Shown here piece after piece: positions 10,075-17,534 of a DNA stretch of 22,060 nt (position 1 is the stretch's first letter; every line of letters begins with the position of its first letter). The notes under the pieces were generated by a model, which saw nothing but the letters and a program-made list of their open reading frames with translations, had not been told where the DNA came from and did not search any database. This stretch comes from DATKQI01 sp035532755 (GTDB lineage Bacteria; Pseudomonadota; Alphaproteobacteria; Acetobacterales; Acetobacteraceae). The stretch is taken from contig DATKQI010000089.1 of assembly GCA_035532755.1 (NCBI GenBank), positions 1 to 22,060 of the forward strand, in the 5' to 3' direction. Both the position numbers and the translations under genes were made by a program.

Positions 10075-11013
10075 ATGAGCCGCCGCCGGCGCGGGCGCGC
10101 CCTGGACGGCTGGCTGATCGTGGACAAGCCGCCGGGGCTGACCAGCACAGACGTGGTGAACCGCGTCCGCCGCGCCTTCGATGCGCAGAAGGCGGGCCAT
10201 GGCGGCACGCTCGATCCGCTCGCCACCGGCGTGCTGCCCATCGCCTTCGGGCACGCGACGAAAACCGTGCCCTATGTGATGGACGGCACCAAGCTGTACC
10301 AGTTCACCCTGCGCTTCGGCGAAGCGCGCGACACCGACGATGCGGACGGCGCGGTGATCGCAACCTCCGCCGCCCGGCCGGACGATGCGGCCATCGCCGC
10401 CGCCCTGCCCGCCTTCCGCGGCGACATCATGCAGGTGCCGCCGGCCTATTCGGCGGTGAAGATCGCCGGGGAGCGCGCCTACGACATGGCGCGCGAGGGC
10501 CGCGCCCCGGTGCTGGAGCCGCGCCCCGCGCGGGTCGATCGTTTCGAGCTGATCGGCCGGCCGGATGCCGACACCGCGATCTTCGAGGTCGCCTCCGGCA
10601 AGGGGGTGTACATGCGCAGCCTCGCGCGCGATCTCGCCGCGGCCTGTGGCAGCGTGGGGCACGTGACCGCCCTGCGCCGCAAGCGGGTCGGCCCGTTCAC
10701 CGAGGCGATGGCGATTGCCCTGGACAAGATTGTTCTGGACAAGCAGGAGGGAACGGAGGATATCCCGCCGGCTTCCCCGGACCTGCTGCTGCCGGTCGCG
10801 ACCGCGCTGGACGACATCCCGGCGCTGGCCCTGACCGATGGCGAGGCCAACGGCCTGTCACATGGCCAGGCGATCAGCCTGATCGATCTGATGGGCCGCA
10901 TTCCGCGGTCGGCCGATCCCGCAGGGGGTCTGGCGCGGGCCATGGCGGGGAGCCGCGTGATCGGGCTGTGCCGGCTGGAGGATGGCTGGCTGAAACCCGA
11001 GCGGCTGCTGTAG
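10075..11013 (+). CDS. truB: tRNA pseudouridine(55) synthase TruB
   Basis: 312 residues (E. coli 314). TruB makes pseudouridine 55 in the T-loop of tRNAs. The catalytic motif GGTLDPLATGVLPI has the nucleophilic Asp at about residue 47. Also present are GWLIVDKPPGLTSTDVVNRVRR at the N-terminus, YQFTLRFGEARDTDDADG, QVPPAYSAVKIAGERAYDMAREG, and GVYMRSLARDLAAACGSVGHVTALRR. The C-terminal part (LSHGQAISL...VIGLCRLEDGWLKPERLL) matches the PUA-like tail. The 147-nt region before it (9928-10074) holds no gene that I can support and no clear promoter. rpsO follows after 37 nt. In many proteobacteria infB and rbfA lie upstream; here tag does. Confidence 0.97.
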   Translation: MSRRRRGRALDGWLIVDKPPGLTSTDVVNRVRRAFDAQKAGHGGTLDPLATGVLPIAFGHATKTVPYVMDGTKLYQFTLRFGEARDTDDADGAVIATSAARPDDAAIAAALPAFRGDIMQVPPAYSAVKIAGERAYDMAREGRAPVLEPRPARVDRFELIGRPDADTAIFEVASGKGVYMRSLARDLAAACGSVGHVTALRRKRVGPFTEAMAIALDKIVLDKQEGTEDIPPASPDLLLPVATALDDIPALALTDGEANGLSHGQAISLIDLMGRIPRSADPAGGLARAMAGSRVIGLCRLEDGWLKPERLL

Positions 11014-11050
11014 CCCGCGCGCCAACCCCAGTTCGCAGGAGAATCGCACG

Positions 11051-11320
11051 ATGTCGATCACCGCGGAGCGCCGCACGGCGCTCGTTTCCGAATACGCGAC
11101 GGGTGCTTCCGATACCGGCAGCCCCGAGGTCCAGGTGGCGCTGCTGTCCGAGCGGATCGGCAACCTGACCGAGCATCTGAAGACGCATGCCAAGGATTTC
11201 CATTCCCGCCGCGGCCTGCTGATGCTGGTCGGCCGCCGCCGCCGGCTGCTCGACTATCTGAAGGCCAAGGACCGGTCCCGCTACGAGACGCTGATCGGCC
11301 GGCTCAGCCTGCGCCGATAG
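11051..11320 (+). CDS. rpsO: 30S ribosomal protein S15
   Basis: 89 residues, the standard bacterial S15 length. Conserved stretches are DTGSPEVQVALLSERI, LTEHLKTHAKDFHSRRGLL and VGRRRRLLDYL. S15 binds the central domain of 16S rRNA and nucleates assembly of the 30S platform. The start at 11051 is supported by AGGAG at about 11038-11042. It is in the classical order truB-rpsO-pnp. In E. coli S15 represses its own translation through a leader structure; with only 37 nt from truB I see no comparable structure here. Confidence 0.98.
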   Translation: MSITAERRTALVSEYATGASDTGSPEVQVALLSERIGNLTEHLKTHAKDFHSRRGLLMLVGRRRRLLDYLKAKDRSRYETLIGRLSLRR

Positions 11321-11627
11321 TCTTTTCCCCACCCTGCCCCTCCCCATATGGGTGGGCAGGGTGACCCCCTCGCGCCATGGGGGCGCGGGGCAACGCCATC
11401 CGGGGCAACGGCCCCGGACGCCGCGACCGCGGTGGAACGACCGACAGCCGATCCGGCACCCCGCGAGGGGGGAACCGCGACGGCGTTTCCGGCCACATGG
11501 AATGCGGCTGCGCCCCGCCATCGCCTTGCGCAGCCAGCCCCCCTGCCGCCCGAGACGCCGCCTCCGCCCCGCATGGAACGGATCGCGCCCGGCGCTCCCT
11601 TGCGGTCGCCTGACCGAAGGAACAGCC
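11321..11627 (+). other. Non-coding rpsO-pnp spacer / pnp leader
   Basis: The 307-nt gap between rpsO and pnp is unusually long for this pair. Its first third is the hairpin cluster at 11330-11417. The remainder is GC-rich without a gene I can support. The pnp frame happens to stay open upstream through much of it, but the translation there is Arg/Pro/Gly-rich and unlike PNPase. A ribosome-binding site AAGGA lies about 7 nt before the pnp ATG. In enterobacteria the pnp leader folds into a stem that RNase III and PNPase use for autoregulation; a similar function here is inference. Confidence 0.5.
11330..11417 (+). terminator. Three successive hairpins after rpsO (possible terminator/processing region)
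   Basis: Ten nucleotides after the rpsO stop comes a perfect inverted repeat, CACCCTGCCC (11330-11339) with GGGCAGGGTG (11354-11363). Next is a hairpin CGCGCC/GGCGCG (11371-11376 with 11382-11387), extended by CCC/GGG across one bulged T. The third is CCGGGGC-AACG-GCCCCGG (11400-11417). No T-tract follows, so this may be an attenuator or an RNase processing region rather than a classical terminator. Confidence 0.45.
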
Positions 11628-13781
11628 ATGTTCAATTATTTCCGCAAGGAACTCGACTGGGGCGGGCGCAAGCTCGTTCTCGAAACCGGCAAGATCGCCC
11701 GCCAGGCCGATGGCGCGGTGCTCGTCAGCTATGGCGACACCATCGTGCTGTGCACCGCGGTGGGGGCCAAGACCGCGAAGCCGGGGCAGGATTTCTTCCC
11801 GCTCACCGTGAACTACCAGGAAAAGGCGTTCGCCGCCGGCAAGATCCCGGGCGGGTTCTTCAAGCGCGAAGGCCGCCCTTCGGAGAAGGAAACCCTGGTC
11901 TCCCGCCTGATCGACCGGCCGATCCGCCCGCTGTTCCCGCACGGGTTCCGCAACGAGATCCAGGTGATCGCCACCGTGCTGAGCCACGATCTGGAGAACG
12001 ATCCGGACGTGGTCGCCATGATCGGCTGCTCGGCCGCCCTCACCCTCTCCGGCATCCCGTTCTTCGGCCCTGTGGCCGCCGCGCGCGTCGCGCATATCGA
12101 CGGCCAGTACGTGCTGAACCCGACCGCCGAGCAGATGAAGCAGTCCGCGCTGGAGCTGGTGGTGGCCGGCACGGCCGAGGGCGTGCTGATGGTGGAGAGC
12201 GAGGCGAAGGAGCTGCCCGAGGATGTGATGCTGGGCGCGGTGACGTTCGGCCACGCGCAGTTCCAGCCGGTGATCCAGGCGATCATCGACCTCGCCGAGA
12301 ACGCCGCGAAGGAGCCCTGGGCGCTGCCGGAGCCTTCCGAGGAAGAGAAGGCGCTGGCCGCCAAGGTGGATGCGCTGGCCCGTGCCGGCCTCGCCGAAGC
12401 CTACCAGGAGAAGCAGAAGCAGGCCCGCCAGGACAAGGTGAGCGCGGCGAAGAAGGCCGCCGCCACCGCGCTCGCCGCGGAAGGGATCGAGCCCGAGAAG
12501 GCGAAGGGGCTGTTCAAGGAGCTGGAGGCGGACATCGTCCGCAACGCCATCCTGGACACCGGCCTGCGCATCGACGGGCGCGACACGAGAACCGTCCGCC
12601 CGATCGTGGCCGAGGTCGGCGTGCTGCCGCGCGCCCATGGCTCCGCCCTGTTCACCCGCGGCGAGACCCAGGCGCTGTGCGTGGCGACCCTCGGCACCGG
12701 GCAGGATGAGCAGATCGTGGACGCGCTGGCGGGCGAGTATCGCGAGCGCTTCATGCTGCACTACAACTTCCCGCCCTACTCGGTGGGCGAGGCCGGGCGC
12801 ATGGGCAGCCCGGGCCGGCGGGAGATCGGCCACGGCAAGCTCGCCTGGCGCGCGGTGCATCCGCTGCTGCCGGAGAAGGAGAAGTTCCCCTACACGCTCC
12901 GCGTCGTCTCCGAGATCACGGAGAGCAACGGCAGCTCCTCGATGGCGACCGTCTGCGGCACCAGCCTCGCGCTGATGGACGCCGGCGTGCCGCTCACCCG
13001 CCCGGTGGCCGGCATCGCCATGGGGCTGATCAAGGAAGACCGCGGCTTCGCCGTGCTCTCCGACATCCTGGGCGACGAGGACCATCTGGGCGACATGGAC
13101 TTCAAGGTGGCCGGCACCGAGCAGGGCGTGACCAGCCTGCAGATGGACATCAAGATCACCTCCATCACGCCGGAGATCATGAAGATCGCGCTGGATCAGG
13201 CGCGGGACGGGCGGCTGCACATCCTGGGCGAGATGGCCAAGGCCATCACCTCCGGGCGCACCGACGTGGCCGCCACCGCTCCGCGCATCACGATCATCAA
13301 CGTGCCGAAGGAGAAGATCCGCGAAGTGATCGGCACCGGAGGCAAGGTGATCCGCGAGATCGTCGAGCAGACCGGGGCGAAGATCGATATCGAGGACGAC
13401 GGCACCATCAAGATCGCCGCCACCTCCGACACCGCGGCCAAGGCCGCGATCGACTGGATCCGCGGCATCGTGGCGGAACCGGAAGTGGGCACCATCTACA
13501 ACGGCAAGGTGGTGAAGACCGCCGATTTCGGCGCCTTCGTCAACTTCCTGGGATCGCGCGACGGCCTGGTTCACATCAGCGAGCTGACCCAGGGCCGCGT
13601 GACCAAGACCACCGATATCGTCAACACCGGCGATGCGGTGAAGGTGAAGGTGCTGGGCTTCGACGATCGTGGCAAGGTGAAGCTGTCCATGCGCGTGGTC
13701 GATCAGGCCACCGGCGAGGACATCACCGACAAGGTGGGCCCGAAGGGCGGACGGCGCGATGCGGAGGCGGCGGCGGAATAG
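11628..13781 (+). CDS. pnp: Polyribonucleotide nucleotidyltransferase (PNPase)
   Basis: 717 residues (E. coli 711). PNPase degrades RNA 3' to 5' by phosphorolysis and is part of degradosomes. The first RNase PH domain begins FNYFRKELDWGGRKLVLETGKIARQADG and includes FFKREGRPSEKETL and RLIDRPIRPLFP. A helical linker follows (about 240-310). The second RNase PH domain has DGRDTRTVRPI, HGSALFTRGETQAL, PYSVGEAGRMGSPGRREIGHG, SNGSSSMATVCG and GDEDHLGDMDFKVAGT. The C-terminus has a KH domain (IREVIGTGGKVIREI) and an S1 domain (GTIYNGKVVKTADFGAFVNF...GLVHISEL). The start at 11628 is chosen by the family N-terminus and the preceding AAGGA. A strong terminator follows 1 nt after the stop. Confidence 0.98.
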   Translation: MFNYFRKELDWGGRKLVLETGKIARQADGAVLVSYGDTIVLCTAVGAKTAKPGQDFFPLTVNYQEKAFAAGKIPGGFFKREGRPSEKETLVSRLIDRPIRPLFPHGFRNEIQVIATVLSHDLENDPDVVAMIGCSAALTLSGIPFFGPVAAARVAHIDGQYVLNPTAEQMKQSALELVVAGTAEGVLMVESEAKELPEDVMLGAVTFGHAQFQPVIQAIIDLAENAAKEPWALPEPSEEEKALAAKVDALARAGLAEAYQEKQKQARQDKVSAAKKAAATALAAEGIEPEKAKGLFKELEADIVRNAILDTGLRIDGRDTRTVRPIVAEVGVLPRAHGSALFTRGETQALCVATLGTGQDEQIVDALAGEYRERFMLHYNFPPYSVGEAGRMGSPGRREIGHGKLAWRAVHPLLPEKEKFPYTLRVVSEITESNGSSSMATVCGTSLALMDAGVPLTRPVAGIAMGLIKEDRGFAVLSDILGDEDHLGDMDFKVAGTEQGVTSLQMDIKITSITPEIMKIALDQARDGRLHILGEMAKAITSGRTDVAATAPRITIINVPKEKIREVIGTGGKVIREIVEQTGAKIDIEDDGTIKIAATSDTAAKAAIDWIRGIVAEPEVGTIYNGKVVKTADFGAFVNFLGSRDGLVHISELTQGRVTKTTDIVNTGDAVKVKVLGFDDRGKVKLSMRVVDQATGEDITDKVGPKGGRRDAEAAAE

Positions 13782-13782
13782 C

Positions 13783-13843
13783 AACACCTTACCCCGCCGC
13801 GCCGACCCCCTCGCCCGGCGCGGCGGGAAGTGTTACAGTTTTG
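13783..13843 (+). terminator. Rho-independent terminator after pnp
   Basis: A perfect 12-bp GC stem CCCGCCGCGCCG (13793-13804) pairs with CGGCGCGGCGGG (13816-13827). It is flanked by a second pairing, AACAC (13783-13787) with GTGTT (13830-13834). A short TTTT follows at about 13839-13842. It starts right after the pnp stop and separates pnp from the next plus-strand gene. Confidence 0.8.
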
Positions 13844-13910
13844 CCATAATGCGTGAGAACGGGCAGCACCCCGGCTGGAAGCCTGTGGCGATGCCCGCGG
13901 GGATGAGGCG

Positions 13911-15323
13911 ATGAAGGCGATCAACGCGATCCGGATGGGCGGGGTGGACGTTCTGCCTCTGGTGGAAGGCGGCAAGGGGGTGGCCATCTCCAACGGCCTG
14001 TCCTCCGGCCACTGGGCCGCCTCCGGCGGGGCCGGCACGTTCAGCGCGGTGAACGCCGACAGCTACGACAAGGATGGCCGCCCGATCCCGCAGATCTACC
14101 ACGGCCACACCCGCCGCGAACGGCACGAGGAGCTGGTCGATTACGCGATCCGCGGCGGCATTGCCCAGGCGCGCGCCGCGCATGACCTGGCCGGCGGCCG
14201 GGGCCGCATCCACGCCAACATCCTGTGGGAGATGGCCGCCGCCGAGCGGGTGATCACCGGCGTTCTGGAAGGCGCGAAGGGCCTCATCCACGGGCTGACC
14301 TGCGGCGCCGGCATGCCGTATCGGCTGTCGGACATCGCGATGAAGTTCGGCGTGCACTACTACCCCATCGTCTCCTCCGCCCGCGCGTTCAACGCGCTGT
14401 GGAAACGCGCCTATTCGAAGGCCGCGAGCCTGCTGGGCGGGGTGGTGTATGAAGATCCCTGGCTCGCCGGCGGCCACAACGGCCTGTCCAACAGCGAAGA
14501 CCCGGCGAAGCCGGAAAGCCCGTATCCGCGCGTGCTCGCGCTGCGCAAGCTGATGCGCACGTTCGGCCTGGGCGACACCCCCATCATCATGGCCGGCGGC
14601 GTGTGGTGGCTGGAGGAATGGGAAGACTGGATCGACAACCCGGAGCTCGGGCCGGTCGCCTTCCAGTTCGGCACCCGCCCGCTGCTGACCAAAGAGAGCC
14701 CGATCGGCGATGCGTGGAAGCAGAGGCTGCTGACGCTGAAGGAAGGGGATGTGTTCCTCAACCATTTCAGCCCCACCGGCTTCTATTCCTCGGCGGTGAA
14801 CAACAGCTTCATCCGCGAGCTGCGCGAACGCTCCGAGCGGCAGGTGGCCTATACCGCCGAGACGGTGGGCGAGCATGTGGCGGAATACGGCGTGGGGCCG
14901 CGCAAGCGGGCGGTCTATCTCGCGCCGGCCGATCTCGCCCATGTGCGGAACTGGGAGGCGCAGGGATTCACCGAGGCGCTGCGCACGCCCGATTCCACGC
15001 TGATCTTCGTCACGCCGGAGAAGGCGCGCGAAATCTATGACGATCAGGTGGCCTGCATGGGCTGCCTGAGCCAGTGCCGCTTCTCCAACTGGAGCCAGGA
15101 AGCCCCGGAATACTCCACCGGCAAGAAGGGTGACGCGCGCAGCTTCTGCATCCAGAAAACGTTGCAGAACATCGGGCATGACGGGAACAACCCGGATGCG
15201 ATCGAGCACAACCTGATGTTCAGCGGCCACAACGCCTTCCGCTTCGCCTCCGACCCGTTCTATTCGAACGGCTTCATCCCGACGGTGAAGCAGCTTGTGG
15301 AACGGGTGCTGACGGGGCGTTAG
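13911..15323 (+). CDS. Nitronate monooxygenase-like flavoprotein with a CxxCx3C cysteine motif
   Basis: 470 residues, longer than classical nitronate monooxygenases (about 320-380). The N-terminal two thirds looks like the FMN-binding TIM barrel of the NMO/2-nitropropane dioxygenase family: PLVEGGKGVAISNGLSSG, GAKGLIHGLTCGAGMPYRLSDIA, YYPIVSSARAFNALWKR, GGVVYEDPWLAGGHNGLSN, TPIIMAGGVWW and GPVAFQFGTRPLLT. From memory, near-identical 470-aa proteins in Rhizobiales and Rhodospirillales are annotated nitronate monooxygenase, with no proven substrate. The C-terminal part has Cys382, Cys385, Cys389 (CMGCLSQC) and Cys413 (RSFCIQ), an arrangement that could hold an iron-sulphur cluster. It stands alone behind the pnp terminator with GATGAGG as ribosome-binding site. 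Its 3' end overlaps the convergent GlxA-type gene by 50 bp. Confidence 0.82.
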   Translation: MKAINAIRMGGVDVLPLVEGGKGVAISNGLSSGHWAASGGAGTFSAVNADSYDKDGRPIPQIYHGHTRRERHEELVDYAIRGGIAQARAAHDLAGGRGRIHANILWEMAAAERVITGVLEGAKGLIHGLTCGAGMPYRLSDIAMKFGVHYYPIVSSARAFNALWKRAYSKAASLLGGVVYEDPWLAGGHNGLSNSEDPAKPESPYPRVLALRKLMRTFGLGDTPIIMAGGVWWLEEWEDWIDNPELGPVAFQFGTRPLLTKESPIGDAWKQRLLTLKEGDVFLNHFSPTGFYSSAVNNSFIRELRERSERQVAYTAETVGEHVAEYGVGPRKRAVYLAPADLAHVRNWEAQGFTEALRTPDSTLIFVTPEKAREIYDDQVACMGCLSQCRFSNWSQEAPEYSTGKKGDARSFCIQKTLQNIGHDGNNPDAIEHNLMFSGHNAFRFASDPFYSNGFIPTVKQLVERVLTGR

Positions 15324-16329
15324 CAGGCCGCCCATGCGTAGCGCCCGAGGCGAACCGGGCGCGATAGTCCGCCGGGGCCACGCCCAGGCCGCGGATGAAG
15401 GCCCGGCGTATGCGTTCGTCATCGAGGAAGCCGCATAGCCGGGCGATACCGCCGATCGGGGCGGATGATTGCGCTAACATCCGCCGTGCCGCCTCCAGGC
15501 GCATCCGCTCCACCGCCTTCGCCGGGGTGAGCCCGGTGCGCGCGGTGTAGGCGCGGGCGAAATTCCGCGACGACATGCCTGCCCGCGCGGCCAGGGCTTC
15601 CACCCGCAGGTCCGCTGCCAGATTGTCCGCCATCCAGCCATGCAGCTCGGCGAACGCCCCGCTCCGGTCGGCCGCCTGGGCCGCCAGCGCCTGGCTGAAC
15701 TGCGCCTGCCCACCCGGGCGTTTCAGGAACACCACCAGCCGCTGCGCCACGTCCACCGCCGCCGCATGCCCGAGGTCCTGCTCGACCAGCGCCAGCGCGA
15801 GGTCGATCCCGGCACTCACCCCCGCCGAGGTCCAGAGGTTTCCGTCGCACACGAAGATCGGGTCGGCCTCCACCCGCACGCGCGGATGCGCCCGCTGCAA
15901 CGCCGCGCAATGGCGCCAGTGCGTGACCGCGCGTCGCCCGTCGAGCAGGCCCGCGGCGGCGAGCACGAACGCACCAAGGCAGACCGCGACGGTGCGGCGC
16001 GCGGCGGATGCGGCACGGCGCACCCGCGCGAGCATCAGGGCATCCTCCGCCGCCTGCCAGGCCCCGGAGCCACCGGGCACCAGCAGCGTATCCGCCTTCG
16101 CCTGTTCCGGCCCCCACACCTCGCTGTGCAGGATCAGGCCGGTATCGGTCGCGATCGGGCCGCCGGCGAGGGAAACGAAGGCAAGCCGGTAGGCACGCCC
16201 CTCCCCCCGCTCGGCCGCCGCCGCGGCGGCGGTTTCGAACACCTGCGCCGGGCCGGCGACATCCAGCAACATCACGCCCGGATAAAGAGGCATGACCACA
16301 AGACGCGGGTTGGCAGGAAACGAGGGCAT
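15274..16329 (-). CDS. GlxA-family transcriptional regulator (DJ-1/PfpI domain plus AraC HTH)
   Basis: 351 residues. Residues about 10-190 form a DJ-1/PfpI-type glutamine-amidotransferase-like domain: RLVVMPLYPGVMLLDVAGPAQVFE, TLLVPGGSGAW, and the nucleophile-elbow AVCLGAFVLAAAGLLDGRRAVTHW. Residues about 228-330 are a double helix-turn-helix AraC domain (LRVEALAARAGMSSRNFARAYTARTG...GFLDDERIRRAFIRGLGVAPADYR). The start at 16329 keeps the first beta strand (RLVVMPL); ATG at 16293 would delete it. GlxA-type regulators are often divergent from isochorismatase-like hydrolases, as here: the neighbour starts 65 nt away at 16394. It probably controls that neighbour. The 3' end runs 50 bp into the nitronate-monooxygenase-like gene on the other strand. 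Confidence 0.93.
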   Translation of the reverse strand: MPSFPANPRLVVMPLYPGVMLLDVAGPAQVFETAAAAAAERGEGRAYRLAFVSLAGGPIATDTGLILHSEVWGPEQAKADTLLVPGGSGAWQAAEDALMLARVRRAASAARRTVAVCLGAFVLAAAGLLDGRRAVTHWRHCAALQRAHPRVRVEADPIFVCDGNLWTSAGVSAGIDLALALVEQDLGHAAAVDVAQRLVVFLKRPGGQAQFSQALAAQAADRSGAFAELHGWMADNLAADLRVEALAARAGMSSRNFARAYTARTGLTPAKAVERMRLEAARRMLAQSSAPIGGIARLCGFLDDERIRRAFIRGLGVAPADYRARFASGATHGRPANAPSAPVPQAASPSG

Positions 16330-16393
16330 AATGTCGTTTATGCCAGACCGGGGGCCAGGCAGTCTAGAATTGTCCGATCCTCAGGAGGGGCCC
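16330..16393. promoter_or_regulatory. Shared divergent promoter region of the GlxA-type regulator and the fusion hydrolase
   Basis: Only 64 bp separate the two divergent starts, so the promoters must overlap or face each other here. I see a six-base palindrome TCTAGA near 16363-16368, short inverted AGAC/GTCT around it, and the ribosome-binding site AGGAGGGG at about 16383-16390 for the plus-strand gene. No convincing -35/-10 pair stands out. Confidence 0.45.
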
Positions 16394-17167
16394 ATGGCCA
16401 TGCTGGCCACCGAAGACGCCATCAATGAAACCTGCCCCTGGTCCGGCAAGCCGGTGCAGCCGGACGCGCTGACGACCTATCGCGACCTGCCGGTCGGCTT
16501 CTGCAACCCCGGCTGCCGCGACCAGTTCGATGCGGCCGTTGCCCATTTCGAGGCGGCATCCCGGCATCTCCCCGCACCGCCGACCCTGCGGCAGATGGCC
16601 GGGGCCACGCCGATACCCGCCCGGCTGGCCGATGCGGTGCTGGTCGTCATCGACGCGCAGGGGGCGTATCGCGACGGCGCATTGGCCCTGCCGGACATGG
16701 CGTCCGCACTGCCCACGCTGGCGGCACTGCTCGCTCGGGCGCGGCAGGCGGGCATGCCGGTCATCCATGTGGCGCATCGCGGCCCCGCCGGCGGCCTGTT
16801 CGATCGCGCGGGACCCGGCGGCGCCATCCTGCCGGAAGCTGCGCCGCAAGCCGGGGAGCACGTGGTGGAAAAATCCCTGCCCAACGCCTTCGCCGGCACC
16901 GATCTTCAGGCGCGGCTGCTGCAGACAGGCCGGCCGAACCTGCTGCTGGCCGGATTCATGACGCATATGTGCGTCAGCTCCACCGCCCGCGCCGCGATCG
17001 ACCTGCGCTGGCCGGTCACGGTCGTGGCGGACGCGACGGCGACGCGGATGCTGCCCGATCCGCTCGGCGGCCCGCCGATCCCGGCCCCGCAGGTGCAGCG
17101 CGCGGCCCTGGCAGCCCTGGCCGACCGCTTCGCCGTGGTGGCGCCGGCCGCCGCGATCGGGGCGTGA
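16394..17167 (+). CDS. Isochorismatase-family cysteine hydrolase with an N-terminal TRASH/YHS-like Cys domain
   Basis: 257 residues from ATG 16394, which has AGGAGGGG just before it; ATG 16400 and an upstream in-frame ATG at 16331 are alternatives. Residues 12-55 are a small Cys module: CPWSGKPV (Cys14), YRDLPVGFCNPGC (Cys37, Cys41), RDQFDAAVAHFE. This resembles TRASH/YHS metal-binding domains; free-standing versions exist in alphaproteobacteria. Residues about 78-255 are an isochorismatase-like hydrolase with the catalytic triad Asp87 (VVIDAQGAY), Lys160 (EKSLPNAF) and Cys193 (THMCVSSTARAA). The reaction is probably hydrolysis of an amide or a related bond; the substrate is unknown. It is divergent from a GlxA-type regulator and directly followed by a cupin gene. 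Confidence 0.88.
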   Translation: MAMLATEDAINETCPWSGKPVQPDALTTYRDLPVGFCNPGCRDQFDAAVAHFEAASRHLPAPPTLRQMAGATPIPARLADAVLVVIDAQGAYRDGALALPDMASALPTLAALLARARQAGMPVIHVAHRGPAGGLFDRAGPGGAILPEAAPQAGEHVVEKSLPNAFAGTDLQARLLQTGRPNLLLAGFMTHMCVSSTARAAIDLRWPVTVVADATATRMLPDPLGGPPIPAPQVQRAALAALADRFAVVAPAAAIGA

Positions 17168-17172
17168 CCGGA

Positions 17173-17487
17173 ATGGAACTCCATGAAGCCGCCGCCCTGC
17201 CGGCCGGCACCGCCTGGAGCGGGCCGGATATCGCAACCATCCCCGAAGCGGTGGTGAAGCTGCGCTGGACCGACCAGCCCTACCATTGGCACGTGAATGA
17301 CGGCGGGGAGGTGTTCGCGGTGCTGGCGGGCGTGATTGACATGCATGCGCGCGCGCCGGACGGCACCGTGCGCGTGGTGGTGCTGCGGTGCGGGGATGTG
17401 CTGCACATCCGTGCCGGAGAGACCCATGCCGCACATCCGCGCGGCGCGGCCTCCATCCTGGTGGTGGAGCAGAAGGGCAGCGCGTGA
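17173..17487 (+). CDS. Small single-domain cupin protein
   Basis: 104 residues from ATG 17173; a GTG at 17164 overlapping the previous stop is an alternative. The two cupin motifs are visible: PYHWHVNDGGEVFAVLAG (metal ligands His38, His40, Glu46) and RCGDVLHIRAGETHAAHP, with a further His. The fold is a metal-binding beta barrel; family members act as isomerases, dioxygenases or sensors, and the specific reaction cannot be read here. The gap of only 5 nt from the fusion hydrolase strongly suggests one operon and a shared pathway. It converges on the minus-strand 70-residue gene at 17535, with 47 nt between the two stops. Confidence 0.88.
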   Translation: MELHEAAALPAGTAWSGPDIATIPEAVVKLRWTDQPYHWHVNDGGEVFAVLAGVIDMHARAPDGTVRVVVLRCGDVLHIRAGETHAAHPRGAASILVVEQKGSA

Positions 17488-17534
17488 GAAACCGCCGGGC
17501 AGCCGGGTCGCGGCCGATCAAAGCGGGGAAATGA

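Noticed and set aside
10025..10078. 17-codon frame overlapping the truB start (MNPPVSGRRRSRRRSFA)
   Set aside because: The Arg-rich composition is expected by chance at this GC content; no good ribosome-binding site and nothing to show conservation, though a coupling leader cannot be excluded.
11352..11627. 92-codon upstream extension of the pnp frame
   Set aside because: Pro/Arg/Gly-rich, contains hairpins and does not resemble PNPase; the ribosome-binding site and family start are at 11628.
11304..13787. 827-codon open minus-strand frame opposite pnp
   Set aside because: No recognisable domain and full overlap with a clear PNPase.
13839..13850. CATAAT-like -10 before the nitronate-monooxygenase-like gene
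   Set aside because: The matching -35 would fall inside the pnp terminator stem and has no consensus; not supportable.
13833..15422. 529-codon open minus-strand frame opposite the nitronate-monooxygenase-like gene
   Set aside because: Shadow composition; would also clash with the GlxA-type gene.
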